Shown piece after piece: positions 1 through 7,895 of a DNA stretch of 28,340 nt. The position numbers and the translations under genes are program-made. The notes below the pieces were generated by a model, which made no database searches, was not told the DNA's origin, and saw nothing but the letters and a program-made list of their open reading frames with translations. Positions within the stretch are counted from its first letter, which is position 1. Each line of letters opens with the position of its first letter. The stretch comes from Pullibacteroides sp964436335. GTDB taxonomy: Bacteria; Bacteroidota; Bacteroidia; Bacteroidales; P3. The stretch spans positions 1 to 28,340 of the forward strand of contig CAYTCD010000015.1 in the NCBI GenBank assembly GCA_964436335.1. The letters are read 5' to 3'.

Positions 1-261
1 ATGCACCGGGGCAAACGCGCTCACATTTCGGCCGACAAAGTGGTAAAGACCGACCGTAACGGTGCGGGAGACAGTTATGCGGCCGGAGTCCTCTACGGAC
101 TCAGTCGCGGTTTAGGTGTGCAGGAATGCGGACAGATAGCTTCTACCGTGGCAACAGAAGTGGTACAGGTAACCGGTGCCAAACTCACACCCGAACACTG
201 GAAAAAAGTACTTCCCCGGATCCGTGAGATAGAAAACCGCAAGACCTCATGGCCCGAATAG
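1..261 (+). CDS. PfkB-family sugar kinase, C-terminal fragment
   Basis: This is the C-terminal end of a ribokinase/PfkB-type kinase, which phosphorylates a sugar or nucleoside with ATP. The fragment carries the family's second signature, NGAGDSYAAG at residues 20-29, which holds the anion-hole glycines and the catalytic-base Asp. It is followed by the usual helical segment with alanine-rich and valine-rich packing. The gene runs off the left edge, so the ATG at base 1 is probably an internal Met and the substrate cannot be inferred. Its stop overlaps the start of the next gene by 13 nt, so the two are likely co-transcribed. Confidence 0.85.
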   Translation: MHRGKRAHISADKVVKTDRNGAGDSYAAGVLYGLSRGLGVQECGQIASTVATEVVQVTGAKLTPEHWKKVLPRIREIENRKTSWPE

Positions 262-1253
262 GGAATATCGATACGGGCGTTTTTTCTTTATGGCTTTCCC
301 CTATGGAAGCCGTTACCGATGCTCCTTTCCGAAGCCTATGCAAAACCAACGGCGCCGATGTGTTGGTAAGCGAATTCATTTCTTCCGACGCCCTTGTGCG
401 GATGGCCGGAAAATCCCTTTCCAAAATGACCTTTGAGGCGGATGAACGCCCCACGGCGATACAGATTTTTGGCCATGATGAAAAAAGCATGTGCGAAGCG
501 GCCGAAATCGCCGCCGGTATGAAACCCGATTTTATCGATATCAATTGGGGATGCCCGGTGCGAAAAATTGTAAGCAGAGGTGCCGGATCGGGTATTCTCC
601 GCGATATTCCCAAGATGGTTTCCATTACAGGGGCTGTGGTAAAGGCCATGCAGAAGAGTTCCATTCCTGTAACGGTAAAGACCCGTCTGGGTTGGGATGC
701 CGACAGCAAACCCATTGTAGAAGTGGCCGAACGCCTGCAAGATATAGGTATCGCCGCCCTCAGCATACATGGCAGGACGCGGGCCCAACTCTATGCAGGT
801 AAAGCCGACTGGACGCTTATCGGAGCGGTAAAGAACAATCCGCGCATGTATATTCCCATTTTCGGGAACGGTGATGTAGATTCGGCCGCCAAAGCCCTCA
901 TGATGAAAGAACGTTACGGTGTGGATGGGGTCTTAATAGGACGGGCGGCTATCGGAAACCCTAGGATATTTAAGCAGACAAAACATTTTTTCGCTACAGG
1001 AAAAGAACTCCCCCTTCCCGATTTTGCAGAAAGGAAAAACGTGTGCCTGGAATTTTTTCAAAAAGAAATAGAAGCCAAAGGAGAACGGGTTGCGGCACAG
1101 GAAATGAAGATACACTACAGCGGTTTTTTCAAAGGCATACCGCACTTCAAACCCATCAAGGACGAATTGATGCGGACAAGCACTTTTAAACAGGCCGAAC
1201 AACTGCTGAACACTTACCATCCCGACGAAGAGAGGCAGGAGGAAGTCCGATAA
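249..1253 (+). CDS. dus: tRNA-dihydrouridine synthase
   Basis: This is an FMN-dependent, NADPH-using enzyme that reduces specific uridines in tRNA D-loops. The 334-aa protein has the family layout: an N-terminal TIM barrel starting with the LSPMEAVTD segment, the catalytic Cys at about residue 102 in INWGCP, the FMN-contacting VKTRLGWD and SIHGRTRAQLY motifs, and the phosphate-binding GNGD and GVLIGRAAIGNP segments, then a helical C-terminal domain. Length and motifs are normal for DusB-like proteins. The ATG at 249 lies inside the preceding kinase gene. The next gene is convergent and begins only 8 nt past the stop, with no clear terminator between them. Confidence 0.93.
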   Translation: MARIGNIDTGVFSLWLSPMEAVTDAPFRSLCKTNGADVLVSEFISSDALVRMAGKSLSKMTFEADERPTAIQIFGHDEKSMCEAAEIAAGMKPDFIDINWGCPVRKIVSRGAGSGILRDIPKMVSITGAVVKAMQKSSIPVTVKTRLGWDADSKPIVEVAERLQDIGIAALSIHGRTRAQLYAGKADWTLIGAVKNNPRMYIPIFGNGDVDSAAKALMMKERYGVDGVLIGRAAIGNPRIFKQTKHFFATGKELPLPDFAERKNVCLEFFQKEIEAKGERVAAQEMKIHYSGFFKGIPHFKPIKDELMRTSTFKQAEQLLNTYHPDEERQEEVR

Positions 1254-1261
1254 AAGCGTAT

Positions 1262-1945
1262 TTACAAAGTTTCGTGGCGCACCGCCCCGTCTTCACAAAC
1301 CAAAATTCCGGAAGGGTACTTGGTGATGATGAGAAAATCGTGCGTAGCCACCATCACCGCACATCCGGCCTTGCTGATATTGACCAAAAGGCGCATGATT
1401 TCTTCGGAAGTGTCGGGGTCGAGGTTTCCCGTCGGTTCATCCGCCAGAATAACTTCGGGCCTGTTGAGCAGGGCACGTGCAATAGAAAGCCGTTGCTGTT
1501 CTCCACCCGAAAGCTGGTAAGGCATCTTGTGCGACTTAGTCCCCATGCCCACCCAATCCAGCACTTCCTGAATGCGGTTGTCTATTTCAATCTTGTTTTT
1601 CCAGTCGGTGGCCCGTAACACAAAAGCCAGATTTTCGTAAACATTGCGGTCTGTCAAGAGTTGAAAATCCTGAAAGACCACCCCTAATTTGCGACGCAGA
1701 AAAGGGATATCACGCTTACGCAAAGTAGCCAAATCGTAGCCAGCCACATTGGCCTGACCCGCCACAACAGGGATATCGGCATAAAACGTACGCAACAGAG
1801 AACTCTTACCGGTTCCTGTCTTGCCTATCAGATAAACAAAATCGCCTTTGTTTACCGTTATATTCACATCCGCCAGGATACGGGTCCGCTTTTGATATAT
1901 GTCAAGATTTTTCGCCCATAGGACGGCATTGGTGTATTCCAGCAT
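1262..1945 (-). CDS. ftsE: FtsE-like cell-division ABC ATPase
   Basis: This is the ATPase half of an FtsEX-type transporter-like complex, which couples ATP hydrolysis at the inner membrane to activation of septal peptidoglycan hydrolases. It shows Walker A (GKTGTGKSS, about residue 41), the Q-loop (VVFQDFQLL), the LSGGEQQR signature (about residue 145), Walker B plus catalytic Glu (VILADEPTGNLD) and the switch His (VATHD). At 227 aa it fits FtsE. The start is the ATG at 1945, which shares its A with the TGA of the upstream gene (TGATG); a GTG one codon earlier is also possible. No ftsX is adjacent. The upstream neighbours are secreted surface proteins, which is unusual. The MacB/LolD ATPase family is an alternative assignment. 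Confidence 0.85.
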   Translation of the reverse strand: MLEYTNAVLWAKNLDIYQKRTRILADVNITVNKGDFVYLIGKTGTGKSSLLRTFYADIPVVAGQANVAGYDLATLRKRDIPFLRRKLGVVFQDFQLLTDRNVYENLAFVLRATDWKNKIEIDNRIQEVLDWVGMGTKSHKMPYQLSGGEQQRLSIARALLNRPEVILADEPTGNLDPDTSEEIMRLLVNISKAGCAVMVATHDFLIITKYPSGILVCEDGAVRHETL

Positions 1946-4602
1946 CACATACCTATTTTTACCTTGATAGCCTCTATCTCCGCTTTCAAGGTCGATTCCA
2001 ATTCAATGATTTTCCGCTCTTTTTCATCCAAGAGCCGTTGCTGTTCAGACACTTTCCGTTCCAAGTTTTCCACCTTCCGGTTAATCTGTTGATTTATCTG
2101 CCACAGCACCGGAACCAAGCCTATATAATTCATACTCAGCATACCCTTAGCATCGGACATAACCAATTCCGGAAAATATTTCTGCACTTCCTGTGCGATA
2201 AAACCTAGTTGCATACGTTGTTTTCGATCGGATTTATAACGGAAAGACACCGGCGTGATCGAATCCAAAAACGAAGCCTCCCACTGCCTCGGTCTGATAT
2301 CGGTCTTAAGCCGGTAATCGGACGCCGAAATAACATTGCCAGCCACGTCAAGATCACCGATAAAATGCGTCGTTCCATCTTCGTCTATCTGAAAACCGAC
2401 ATAGTAACCGGTGTAATTAAGCAAGGCCGTCGATCCAAACATAAAAACCGGATTCCCCCACGAATTTCCAAGTTTATCGCTTACAGCATAATAACCATCA
2501 CCCAACATGGTAATATCTCTATAGCCACTCTCATTATTAGCACCTCCATTGATAAGATTGGAACCCAGCATCGTAATGTTTCCTCCACCACCATTCGCCT
2601 CCTCAAGACCACGCCCCACGGCAATCAAGCCTTGGCCCACATCTTTCATACCTACGTCACCCAATACTATAGGGCCGGTGATAAGGTTGCTAAAATCACC
2701 GGAAATATCCCCCACCACCACCGACCGCGTGCTGGTATTTATTTCTATACCTTTGCCTATCGCTATCGTACCTTCTCCCACATTATTGTCCTGCCCTATG
2801 ATAATCGCATTGCTCCCTTCGACTTGATTATTGATGCCCAGCGCCACTGCCCCCGATCCATTGAATCCTATTGTGTTGGATTGCCCTATGCCTACCGCGG
2901 CAGCGTTTATCTTTTGATCATTTCCCAAAACAATGGCGTTGTTTGCGGTTGCCGAGGAGTTGTTTCCAAGCACCAAACTGCTTTCTCCGCTGGCTTTCGC
3001 CCCTTTCCCTATCGCCACGGCAAAGTCGGCGGTGGTTTGACTCTGCAAACCTATAGCCAATCCCTCTCCTTTGGGAGAAGCCACCGAGGCAGATTCCCCC
3101 AAGGCCATTGAATGGGGTGCCGTTACCGTCGCCTCTTTTCCGAGGGCAATGCTATGTGCGCTTTCGGCCAATGCATCCAAACCAAAAGCCACCGAATATT
3201 CGCCTACCTGCGTCTTGTCCCAATTTGTGGAATTAGCGGGACTCAGAGCCCCTACCCGCAAAGCGGATTTTTCCGGATACCAACTAAAACGGGGGGTATT
3301 GCCATCCGTATTGGCCGAGGCAGAAAACAGCACATCGCCCCCCTGCACATGCAACATACTTTGCGGAGAATCGGTACCGATGCCTACGTTGGTCTGGTTG
3401 AGCGACTGTCCTTGATTGTACGCATCGAGAGTGTCTTCCGCATTGCGCAACCAAAGAGAATCACCCAAAGACAGAACAAGGCCTACTGTATCGGGCGCGC
3501 CGGCAGCGGCATTGCCGGGAAAAAGCCGCAAGCCCTTCCACGCTATATTCAATTGGGTTTTACCCGTGTTATCCATGTGCACATGACCACTCAACGCTCT
3601 GGGAACCAATGGCGTCTGTGTATTTCCAATCCAAATCTGCGCGTCTCCCATATCATCGGTCAACAAGTTGTTGTTACCCGTTACCTTTCCGTTTATTTCC
3701 ACACCGGATGAACTGGTCTTGAAAGTTCCCGCATCCACAGAGCCGTTCAATTTCAGATTTCCGTTCATATCCATATCGCCTACCAGCGAAAAACCTTTAT
3801 CCGAAGCATATCTATAAGTGATGGGAGCCGCGGCAAGTTCCCCTAAGGGATTGTTCCAGTAAATCAACTTTCCATCTTCCTCCGCGTCCAAATCGCCATT
3901 CAGACCGCCACCGATACCAACGCCTTCAATATTTTCCCATTTCAAGTTTCCCATATTGTCCAATACCAAAGTCTGGCCGCGTTTACCCACCGAAGTAGGA
4001 AATGTATAGCCGGCGGATCCTTGCGCCGAGTTGAGAAATGTGATCGAAGAAGCATCCACCTTCAAATCCCGGCCCGTTTGGGAAAGGCCAGAATTTACCA
4101 AAGTGCGGTTAGCCGCATTGAATTTGGGCAGGAAATTGTCGTCAAGGTTTTCATAGAGCTTCTGACCTGCCACATTACCGGCCATAAAGGCATAGGGAAC
4201 GGTGAGGAGTTCTGAGGTACCCATGTTCGTGAAACCGTTGCCGTCGGTTTCCACTTCTATCTGGATATAAACGCTGTGTCCATCCCAAGCTACATCTTGA
4301 AGCGTTGTGCCCGATGTTACCGAACCCCGCCCTATCTCAAGGTTCACGATACCGAAAGCATTGGCGTTTATTCCTGTATGTTCTTCGCTATAGGCAATCT
4401 GCCCCGAAACCGGATCTTCCAAACGAAGGCTTATCCGCAGATTGATGTTTTCCTTGCCCGACAAAGGCTTTCCGTTCACATCCCGCAAAACTGCCTGATA
4501 CTTGATGGCACCCGGTACTTCGGCAGCGTTCATTCCCATCGATAAACCCGTTATTAAAACAATGATTCCGAAAAATTTACGGCAAAAACTTTTCATGGTC
4601 AC
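1945..4602 (-). CDS. Secreted YadA-head repeat protein with S74 self-cleaving chaperone domain
   Basis: This is an 884-886-aa exported protein. Its signal peptide ends near GMNAAE and is followed by a domain common at the start of Bacteroidetes surface proteins (AIKYQAVLRDVNGKP). A run of YadA-type head repeats (AIALGKGA-like, IVLGN) lies at roughly residues 470-650 and suggests a trimeric left-handed beta-roll. At about residues 760-830 there is a peptidase S74 intramolecular chaperone domain beginning SDYRLK; its Ser and Lys are five residues apart, as in phage endosialidase chaperones. A coiled coil of about 45 residues ends the chain. There is no YadA membrane anchor and no T9SS sorting domain. 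Start candidates are GTG 4602, overlapping the upstream stop, and ATG 4596, which gives the more typical signal peptide. The role is likely surface adhesion or structure. Confidence 0.85.
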   Translation of the reverse strand: MTMKSFCRKFFGIIVLITGLSMGMNAAEVPGAIKYQAVLRDVNGKPLSGKENINLRISLRLEDPVSGQIAYSEEHTGINANAFGIVNLEIGRGSVTSGTTLQDVAWDGHSVYIQIEVETDGNGFTNMGTSELLTVPYAFMAGNVAGQKLYENLDDNFLPKFNAANRTLVNSGLSQTGRDLKVDASSITFLNSAQGSAGYTFPTSVGKRGQTLVLDNMGNLKWENIEGVGIGGGLNGDLDAEEDGKLIYWNNPLGELAAAPITYRYASDKGFSLVGDMDMNGNLKLNGSVDAGTFKTSSSGVEINGKVTGNNNLLTDDMGDAQIWIGNTQTPLVPRALSGHVHMDNTGKTQLNIAWKGLRLFPGNAAAGAPDTVGLVLSLGDSLWLRNAEDTLDAYNQGQSLNQTNVGIGTDSPQSMLHVQGGDVLFSASANTDGNTPRFSWYPEKSALRVGALSPANSTNWDKTQVGEYSVAFGLDALAESAHSIALGKEATVTAPHSMALGESASVASPKGEGLAIGLQSQTTADFAVAIGKGAKASGESSLVLGNNSSATANNAIVLGNDQKINAAAVGIGQSNTIGFNGSGAVALGINNQVEGSNAIIIGQDNNVGEGTIAIGKGIEINTSTRSVVVGDISGDFSNLITGPIVLGDVGMKDVGQGLIAVGRGLEEANGGGGNITMLGSNLINGGANNESGYRDITMLGDGYYAVSDKLGNSWGNPVFMFGSTALLNYTGYYVGFQIDEDGTTHFIGDLDVAGNVISASDYRLKTDIRPRQWEASFLDSITPVSFRYKSDRKQRMQLGFIAQEVQKYFPELVMSDAKGMLSMNYIGLVPVLWQINQQINRKVENLERKVSEQQRLLDEKERKIIELESTLKAEIEAIKVKIGM

Positions 4603-5150
4603 GATACTTTTATCAATTTGTAAGCCTTGACAGCACTACCCGTTTGGATTTCAAGCAAATACACCCCATCATGCAAGCCCTGCAATTCCATTCGGTGAAT
4701 GCCGGTCCGCAATCCTGCGGCATGGTACAGCCTGACACCCTGCACATTGTGCAAGGAAAGCGTATATTCCCGGTTACTTTTATCCCAAAGACGCACATAG
4801 AGGGTGGAACGCACCGGATTCGGGTAGATCTGAATCTGACAGTCATCTCCCTCCACCCATTCCACACGGGTATCCAAAGGATCTTCGATAAATCCCTCTC
4901 CCTGTTCAAAACCTTGTGTAAGACGTTTTTTGGAGGCATCAAAACCGGGTCTGGTACCGAATGTTTCTGTAATCGGTTCTCCAATATTCCAATAGCAATC
5001 CACTGTTTCGCCTCCCAAGAAAAACCTTTCGCTTCCTCCCGCAGACGAAAAAACAGAGAGATCGGTTTCCTGAGCCCACACTCCTCCCAAGGGAAAGAAG
5101 CCCCAAAAAACAATTAACACACTATGTTTCAACAAAAAACGCATCTTCAA
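4599..5150 (-). CDS. Small secreted protein with T9SS type A sorting domain
   Basis: This 183-aa protein has a signal peptide with predicted cleavage at VWA|QE, leaving an N-terminal Gln. A short middle region of no recognised family contains WNIGEPITETF and RLTQGFEQ, a pattern often seen in short Bacteroidetes T9SS proteins. It ends with a por-type sorting domain of about 80 residues: IYPNPVRSTLYV, SLHNVQGVRLY, GLHDGVYLLEI and a terminal KAYKLIKVS. The protein should therefore pass to the cell surface through T9SS. It is first in a three-gene operon whose stops and starts overlap (the TGA lies within the GTGA/ATG junction with the next gene). The specific function is unknown. Confidence 0.85.
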   Translation of the reverse strand: MKMRFLLKHSVLIVFWGFFPLGGVWAQETDLSVFSSAGGSERFFLGGETVDCYWNIGEPITETFGTRPGFDASKKRLTQGFEQGEGFIEDPLDTRVEWVEGDDCQIQIYPNPVRSTLYVRLWDKSNREYTLSLHNVQGVRLYHAAGLRTGIHRMELQGLHDGVYLLEIQTGSAVKAYKLIKVS

Positions 5151-5191
5151 TATCCTCTCACAGCCACTTCAAAGCCGTTTTATCCAAATGA

Positions 5192-5199
5192 CAAAGGTA
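5192..5199 (-). promoter_or_regulatory. Putative -7 box for the 5150-1262 operon
   Basis: Read on the minus strand, TACCTTTG matches the Bacteroidetes TAnnTTTG -7 element and sits 42 nt upstream of the ATG at 5150. No TTTG was found at the expected -33 spacing. The box straddles the first base of the 75-bp repeat array: the equivalent positions in later repeat copies read TACCTTTA and lose the final G, so only the proximal copy makes a full match. Confidence 0.4.
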
Positions 5200-5369
5200 T
5201 ATCTTTCTGAAGAATGTTACGATATTGTCTGTCCTCATATACCTTCACGGACACTTCCTTTGTCCGTAAAGGTATATCTTTCTGAAGAATGTTTGGGCTC
5301 TGTCTGTCATCATATACCTTCACGGACACTCCCTTTGTCCGTAAAGGTACATCTTTCTGAAGAATGTTA
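5193..5369. repeat. 75-bp tandem repeat, about 2.4 copies, with internal dyads
   Basis: Unit 1 is 5193-5267, unit 2 is 5268-5342, and a partial third copy begins at 5343 and loses similarity after about 5369. Units 1 and 2 differ at a 7-nt block (unit positions 27-33, ACGATAT against TGGGCTC) and at two single bases; the rest is identical. Each full unit contains two inverted repeats: AAGGTATAT pairing with ATATACCTT across most of the unit, and ACGGACA-N7-TGTCCGT near its end. Because 75 is a multiple of three, short ORFs stay open across the array on both strands, but these look like by-products of the repeat. It lies between two divergently transcribed surface-protein loci. Confidence 0.9.
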
Positions 5370-5427
5370 CTACGGTTAGTGGTAATCAAGTGCAGGAGAG
5401 GCAAAACACCATCTTTAGGTAAATTTT

Positions 5428-5459
5428 CTTGTCCGGCTTAAAAATTTTTCTTATTTTTG
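5428..5459 (+). promoter_or_regulatory. Bacteroidetes-type promoter of the adhesin gene
   Basis: CTTG at 5428-5431 and TATTTTTG at 5452-5459 are 20 nt apart, matching the Bacteroidetes -33 TTTG / -7 TAnnTTTG arrangement with one mismatch in the -33 box. Transcription would start near 5465, giving a leader of roughly 120 nt before the ATG at 5589. This is the best-formed plus-strand promoter in the window. Confidence 0.6.
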
Positions 5460-5479
5460 TTGGGTAAAGTTTTACCCAA
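5460..5479. promoter_or_regulatory. Perfect palindrome at the adhesin transcription start
   Basis: TTGGGTAAA, a GT centre, then TTTACCCAA form a perfect 9+2+9 inverted repeat starting at the base after the -7 box and covering the predicted start site. The 2-nt centre favours a protein-binding operator over an RNA hairpin, although an 8-bp stem with a 4-nt loop could form at the start of the mRNA. The regulator is unknown. Confidence 0.5.
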
Positions 5480-5588
5480 AAAACCAACTGCGGTATTGTT
5501 AAGAAACAGTTTCACACATATATAATGTGTATAACGCATAAACAAGAAAACCAATAAACCCTTTATATTAATCAAAAAAACAGCCATT

Positions 5589-7802
5589 ATGAAAAGAATG
5601 CTTGTTTCCTTGGGAATGTCGGCAACGATTTTGCTGTCGGCCGCTTTTGCGCAGCCGTCCGTAAAAAAAGCCATCGCTCCCACCACGTCTGCCACCACGA
5701 TGGTAAACGCAAAAGCTCAACAGAGCAAACGAATCCTGAACTCGCAGGTTGCTGAAAAATTCGGCATCAACGAATCCAAAAAGCAGGCCACAACGCCTAA
5801 GAGTTTCAAGCCCATCTTGAAACATGTTGCCACCTATGCCTCACAAGATCCTGAAAAAGCTCAGATTAAGTTGGTTGTAGGTGAATGCTGGGATGACGGT
5901 TCGGGTTATCAGATCCTGATTGACTCGGATGCCCACCTTTGCGACACCAGTTTCAACTCTGGTCTCAACCATGCGATTATCCGCACCTATTACGATATGG
6001 CGGATATCAAAATCCCCGCGAACGCTTCGCCGGTTGCCGGAGAAACGTCTGTGCTGGATTTGGAAAGCGACTCTACCGAAATCGCTCCGGGCGTTTACGA
6101 TGTGTTGGTTGTAAATCCGAGCGATGAAGGCGAGGTTCACATATATGTTGCCGGAGGAAACTCGCAACTGAACGATTTTGAATTCGAAAAGGGATATTCC
6201 TATGTTTTCGAAATGAGCATGGCCGGTAACGGAGACAACTGTACGGTTAGAGTTCCGACAGATCTCGCAGCCGATGCGCTTGAATTGCCCATTCTGAGCT
6301 GTCAAGTGGAAGAAAACGTCGATATCAAGCTGACGGTAGCCAACAACGGTACCGCTGATGCGAAAGACTTCGAAATTTGGTACTATATCTTCGAAGACAG
6401 TGAAGATTTTGAACCCGACACGATTAGACAGACCATAACAACCACCTTGGCTGCCGGCGAAAAAGAAACTTATACGTTCACTACAAAAGTGAATGTATCC
6501 GGAGCAGAAACACTGTATGTGATTTATGCCGGCGTTACCCCGCTTGCAAAAGAGATCTCCATAGAAGACAACGAAACTGTAGGTTGCTTCATAAAAAAAT
6601 CCAGTCTGAGCACATTACCCTACAGCTTCGCCCTTGCAGCGTATGACTTTATACCTGCCAATCCCGACGCATGGATGATGGGCGAACTTGATGGTTCCTC
6701 CGTTGCTGAAGCCAATTTCGAACCTGGCGAACCTCTTGTCTCGAGATGTTTCGAATTGGAAGCCGGCAAAGTTTACCGCCTCTCCTATGACTATTGGGCC
6801 GGAATGAATTTGTGGGGCTTTTTCTTATACCCCGAAGATTATCATATCGGTTTCGGTATGACCTCCGAACCCATCGCAGATTGGGAAACCGTTTATGAAG
6901 GAGAAGAGGTTCTCGTTGAAGATTGGGAATCCATGGATATCATGTTGCAACCGACCGCTAACGGAACCTACGCCATTTATTTCTCGGCCGATTTTCAAGG
7001 TCTGATGGGCCTTCGGAACATCATGATCACCGAAGTTGCCGATAACGATGCCCGTTTGAATGCCTTCAACACCGGTTTGGCCCGTTTAACGCCGGTTGAA
7101 CAGGTAAACGGTACTTTTACCGCGACCGCGATTGTTCAGAACCGAGGAAGACTGGCCATGAACGCCACCGTTGAAGTAAAATTGGGCGAAAACGTGATAG
7201 GTAGTGCGAACGTAGCCAATATCGGCGCTGATTCCATTATCCGTGTTAATGTTCCTTTAACTGTGAGTGGTCTCAAAGTCGGCGACAAAGCCGAGTTTAC
7301 AGCCACCGTTAAACTCCCGGGCGAAGCCGAAGCCACACAATACGACAACACCTTGGAACAAGAAGTTGAAGTAAGTTCTTACGTGATGGCTTACGATTAT
7401 GCAACCGAAGACATGTACGAAAGCGATGAATACGGTATCGGTGCACAGGGTAGCATCGGTTGCGGTATTCCTTTCACCTTGGTGGCCAAAGATACATTGA
7501 CCGCCGTTTCTTTGGGATGGATGGAACTCGAAAGCGATCTGACGGTAGGAATCCGTATCCATAAATGGAACAGCGCAACCAGCATGCTTGGCGATCTGAT
7601 TTACGAAACTTCCGTTCGCAGAGGCACAACCGGCGGACAAAGGGATTACGAAGTTCCCGCCATTATTTTGGAAGCCGGCGAATACATGATCTCCGCCATC
7701 CAGACCACTTCTACTTTCTACGGTCTGATTTGCGACCAGACACCCGGTGTGGGTCTTTATGTAACCACGAACACTCCCGTCAGCTATCAGGACAATCTGT
7801 GA
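5589..7802 (+). CDS. Gingipain/HagA-adhesin-like secreted protein, N-terminal part (ends at in-frame TGA)
   Basis: This 737-aa reading frame has a signal peptide (cleavage AFA|QPS). At about residues 91-220 there is a domain closely resembling DUF2436 of Porphyromonas gingivalis gingipains and HagA: GECWDDGSGYQILIDSD, IPANASPV, APGVYDVLVVNP and FEKGYSYVF are diagnostic. CARDB-like beta domains with NNGTADAKDFEIWY and VQNRGRLAMNATVEV follow, separated by a jelly-roll-like segment. No peptidase domain is present. The frame stops at TGA 7800-7802, yet the same frame continues uninterrupted to 8987 with matching domains and the sorting signal. As written, this piece would be exported to the periplasm without its T9SS signal. 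The TGA is probably a mutated or misread Trp codon. Confidence 0.85.
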   Translation: MKRMLVSLGMSATILLSAAFAQPSVKKAIAPTTSATTMVNAKAQQSKRILNSQVAEKFGINESKKQATTPKSFKPILKHVATYASQDPEKAQIKLVVGECWDDGSGYQILIDSDAHLCDTSFNSGLNHAIIRTYYDMADIKIPANASPVAGETSVLDLESDSTEIAPGVYDVLVVNPSDEGEVHIYVAGGNSQLNDFEFEKGYSYVFEMSMAGNGDNCTVRVPTDLAADALELPILSCQVEENVDIKLTVANNGTADAKDFEIWYYIFEDSEDFEPDTIRQTITTTLAAGEKETYTFTTKVNVSGAETLYVIYAGVTPLAKEISIEDNETVGCFIKKSSLSTLPYSFALAAYDFIPANPDAWMMGELDGSSVAEANFEPGEPLVSRCFELEAGKVYRLSYDYWAGMNLWGFFLYPEDYHIGFGMTSEPIADWETVYEGEEVLVEDWESMDIMLQPTANGTYAIYFSADFQGLMGLRNIMITEVADNDARLNAFNTGLARLTPVEQVNGTFTATAIVQNRGRLAMNATVEVKLGENVIGSANVANIGADSIIRVNVPLTVSGLKVGDKAEFTATVKLPGEAEATQYDNTLEQEVEVSSYVMAYDYATEDMYESDEYGIGAQGSIGCGIPFTLVAKDTLTAVSLGWMELESDLTVGIRIHKWNSATSMLGDLIYETSVRRGTTGGQRDYEVPAIILEAGEYMISAIQTTSTFYGLICDQTPGVGLYVTTNTPVSYQDNL

Positions 7803-7895
7803 ACGCCCGCTATCCGTGCCGTCTTCGGCCCTGATTCCAAACCGAAAGCAAAAGATGTTTTCGTACAGGAAATCACCAAACCCAAAGCAACCGGA

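Noticed and set aside
5193..5369. The 75-bp array as a CRISPR
   Set aside because: The variable segment is only 7 nt and the conserved part is 68 nt, far from repeat/spacer proportions; no cas genes are nearby.
5188..5379. A 63-codon plus-strand ORF (and a 74-codon minus-strand one) across the 75-bp repeats
   Set aside because: The period is a multiple of three, so frames stay open by chance on both strands; there is no homology, no signal peptide, and both strands look equally plausible.
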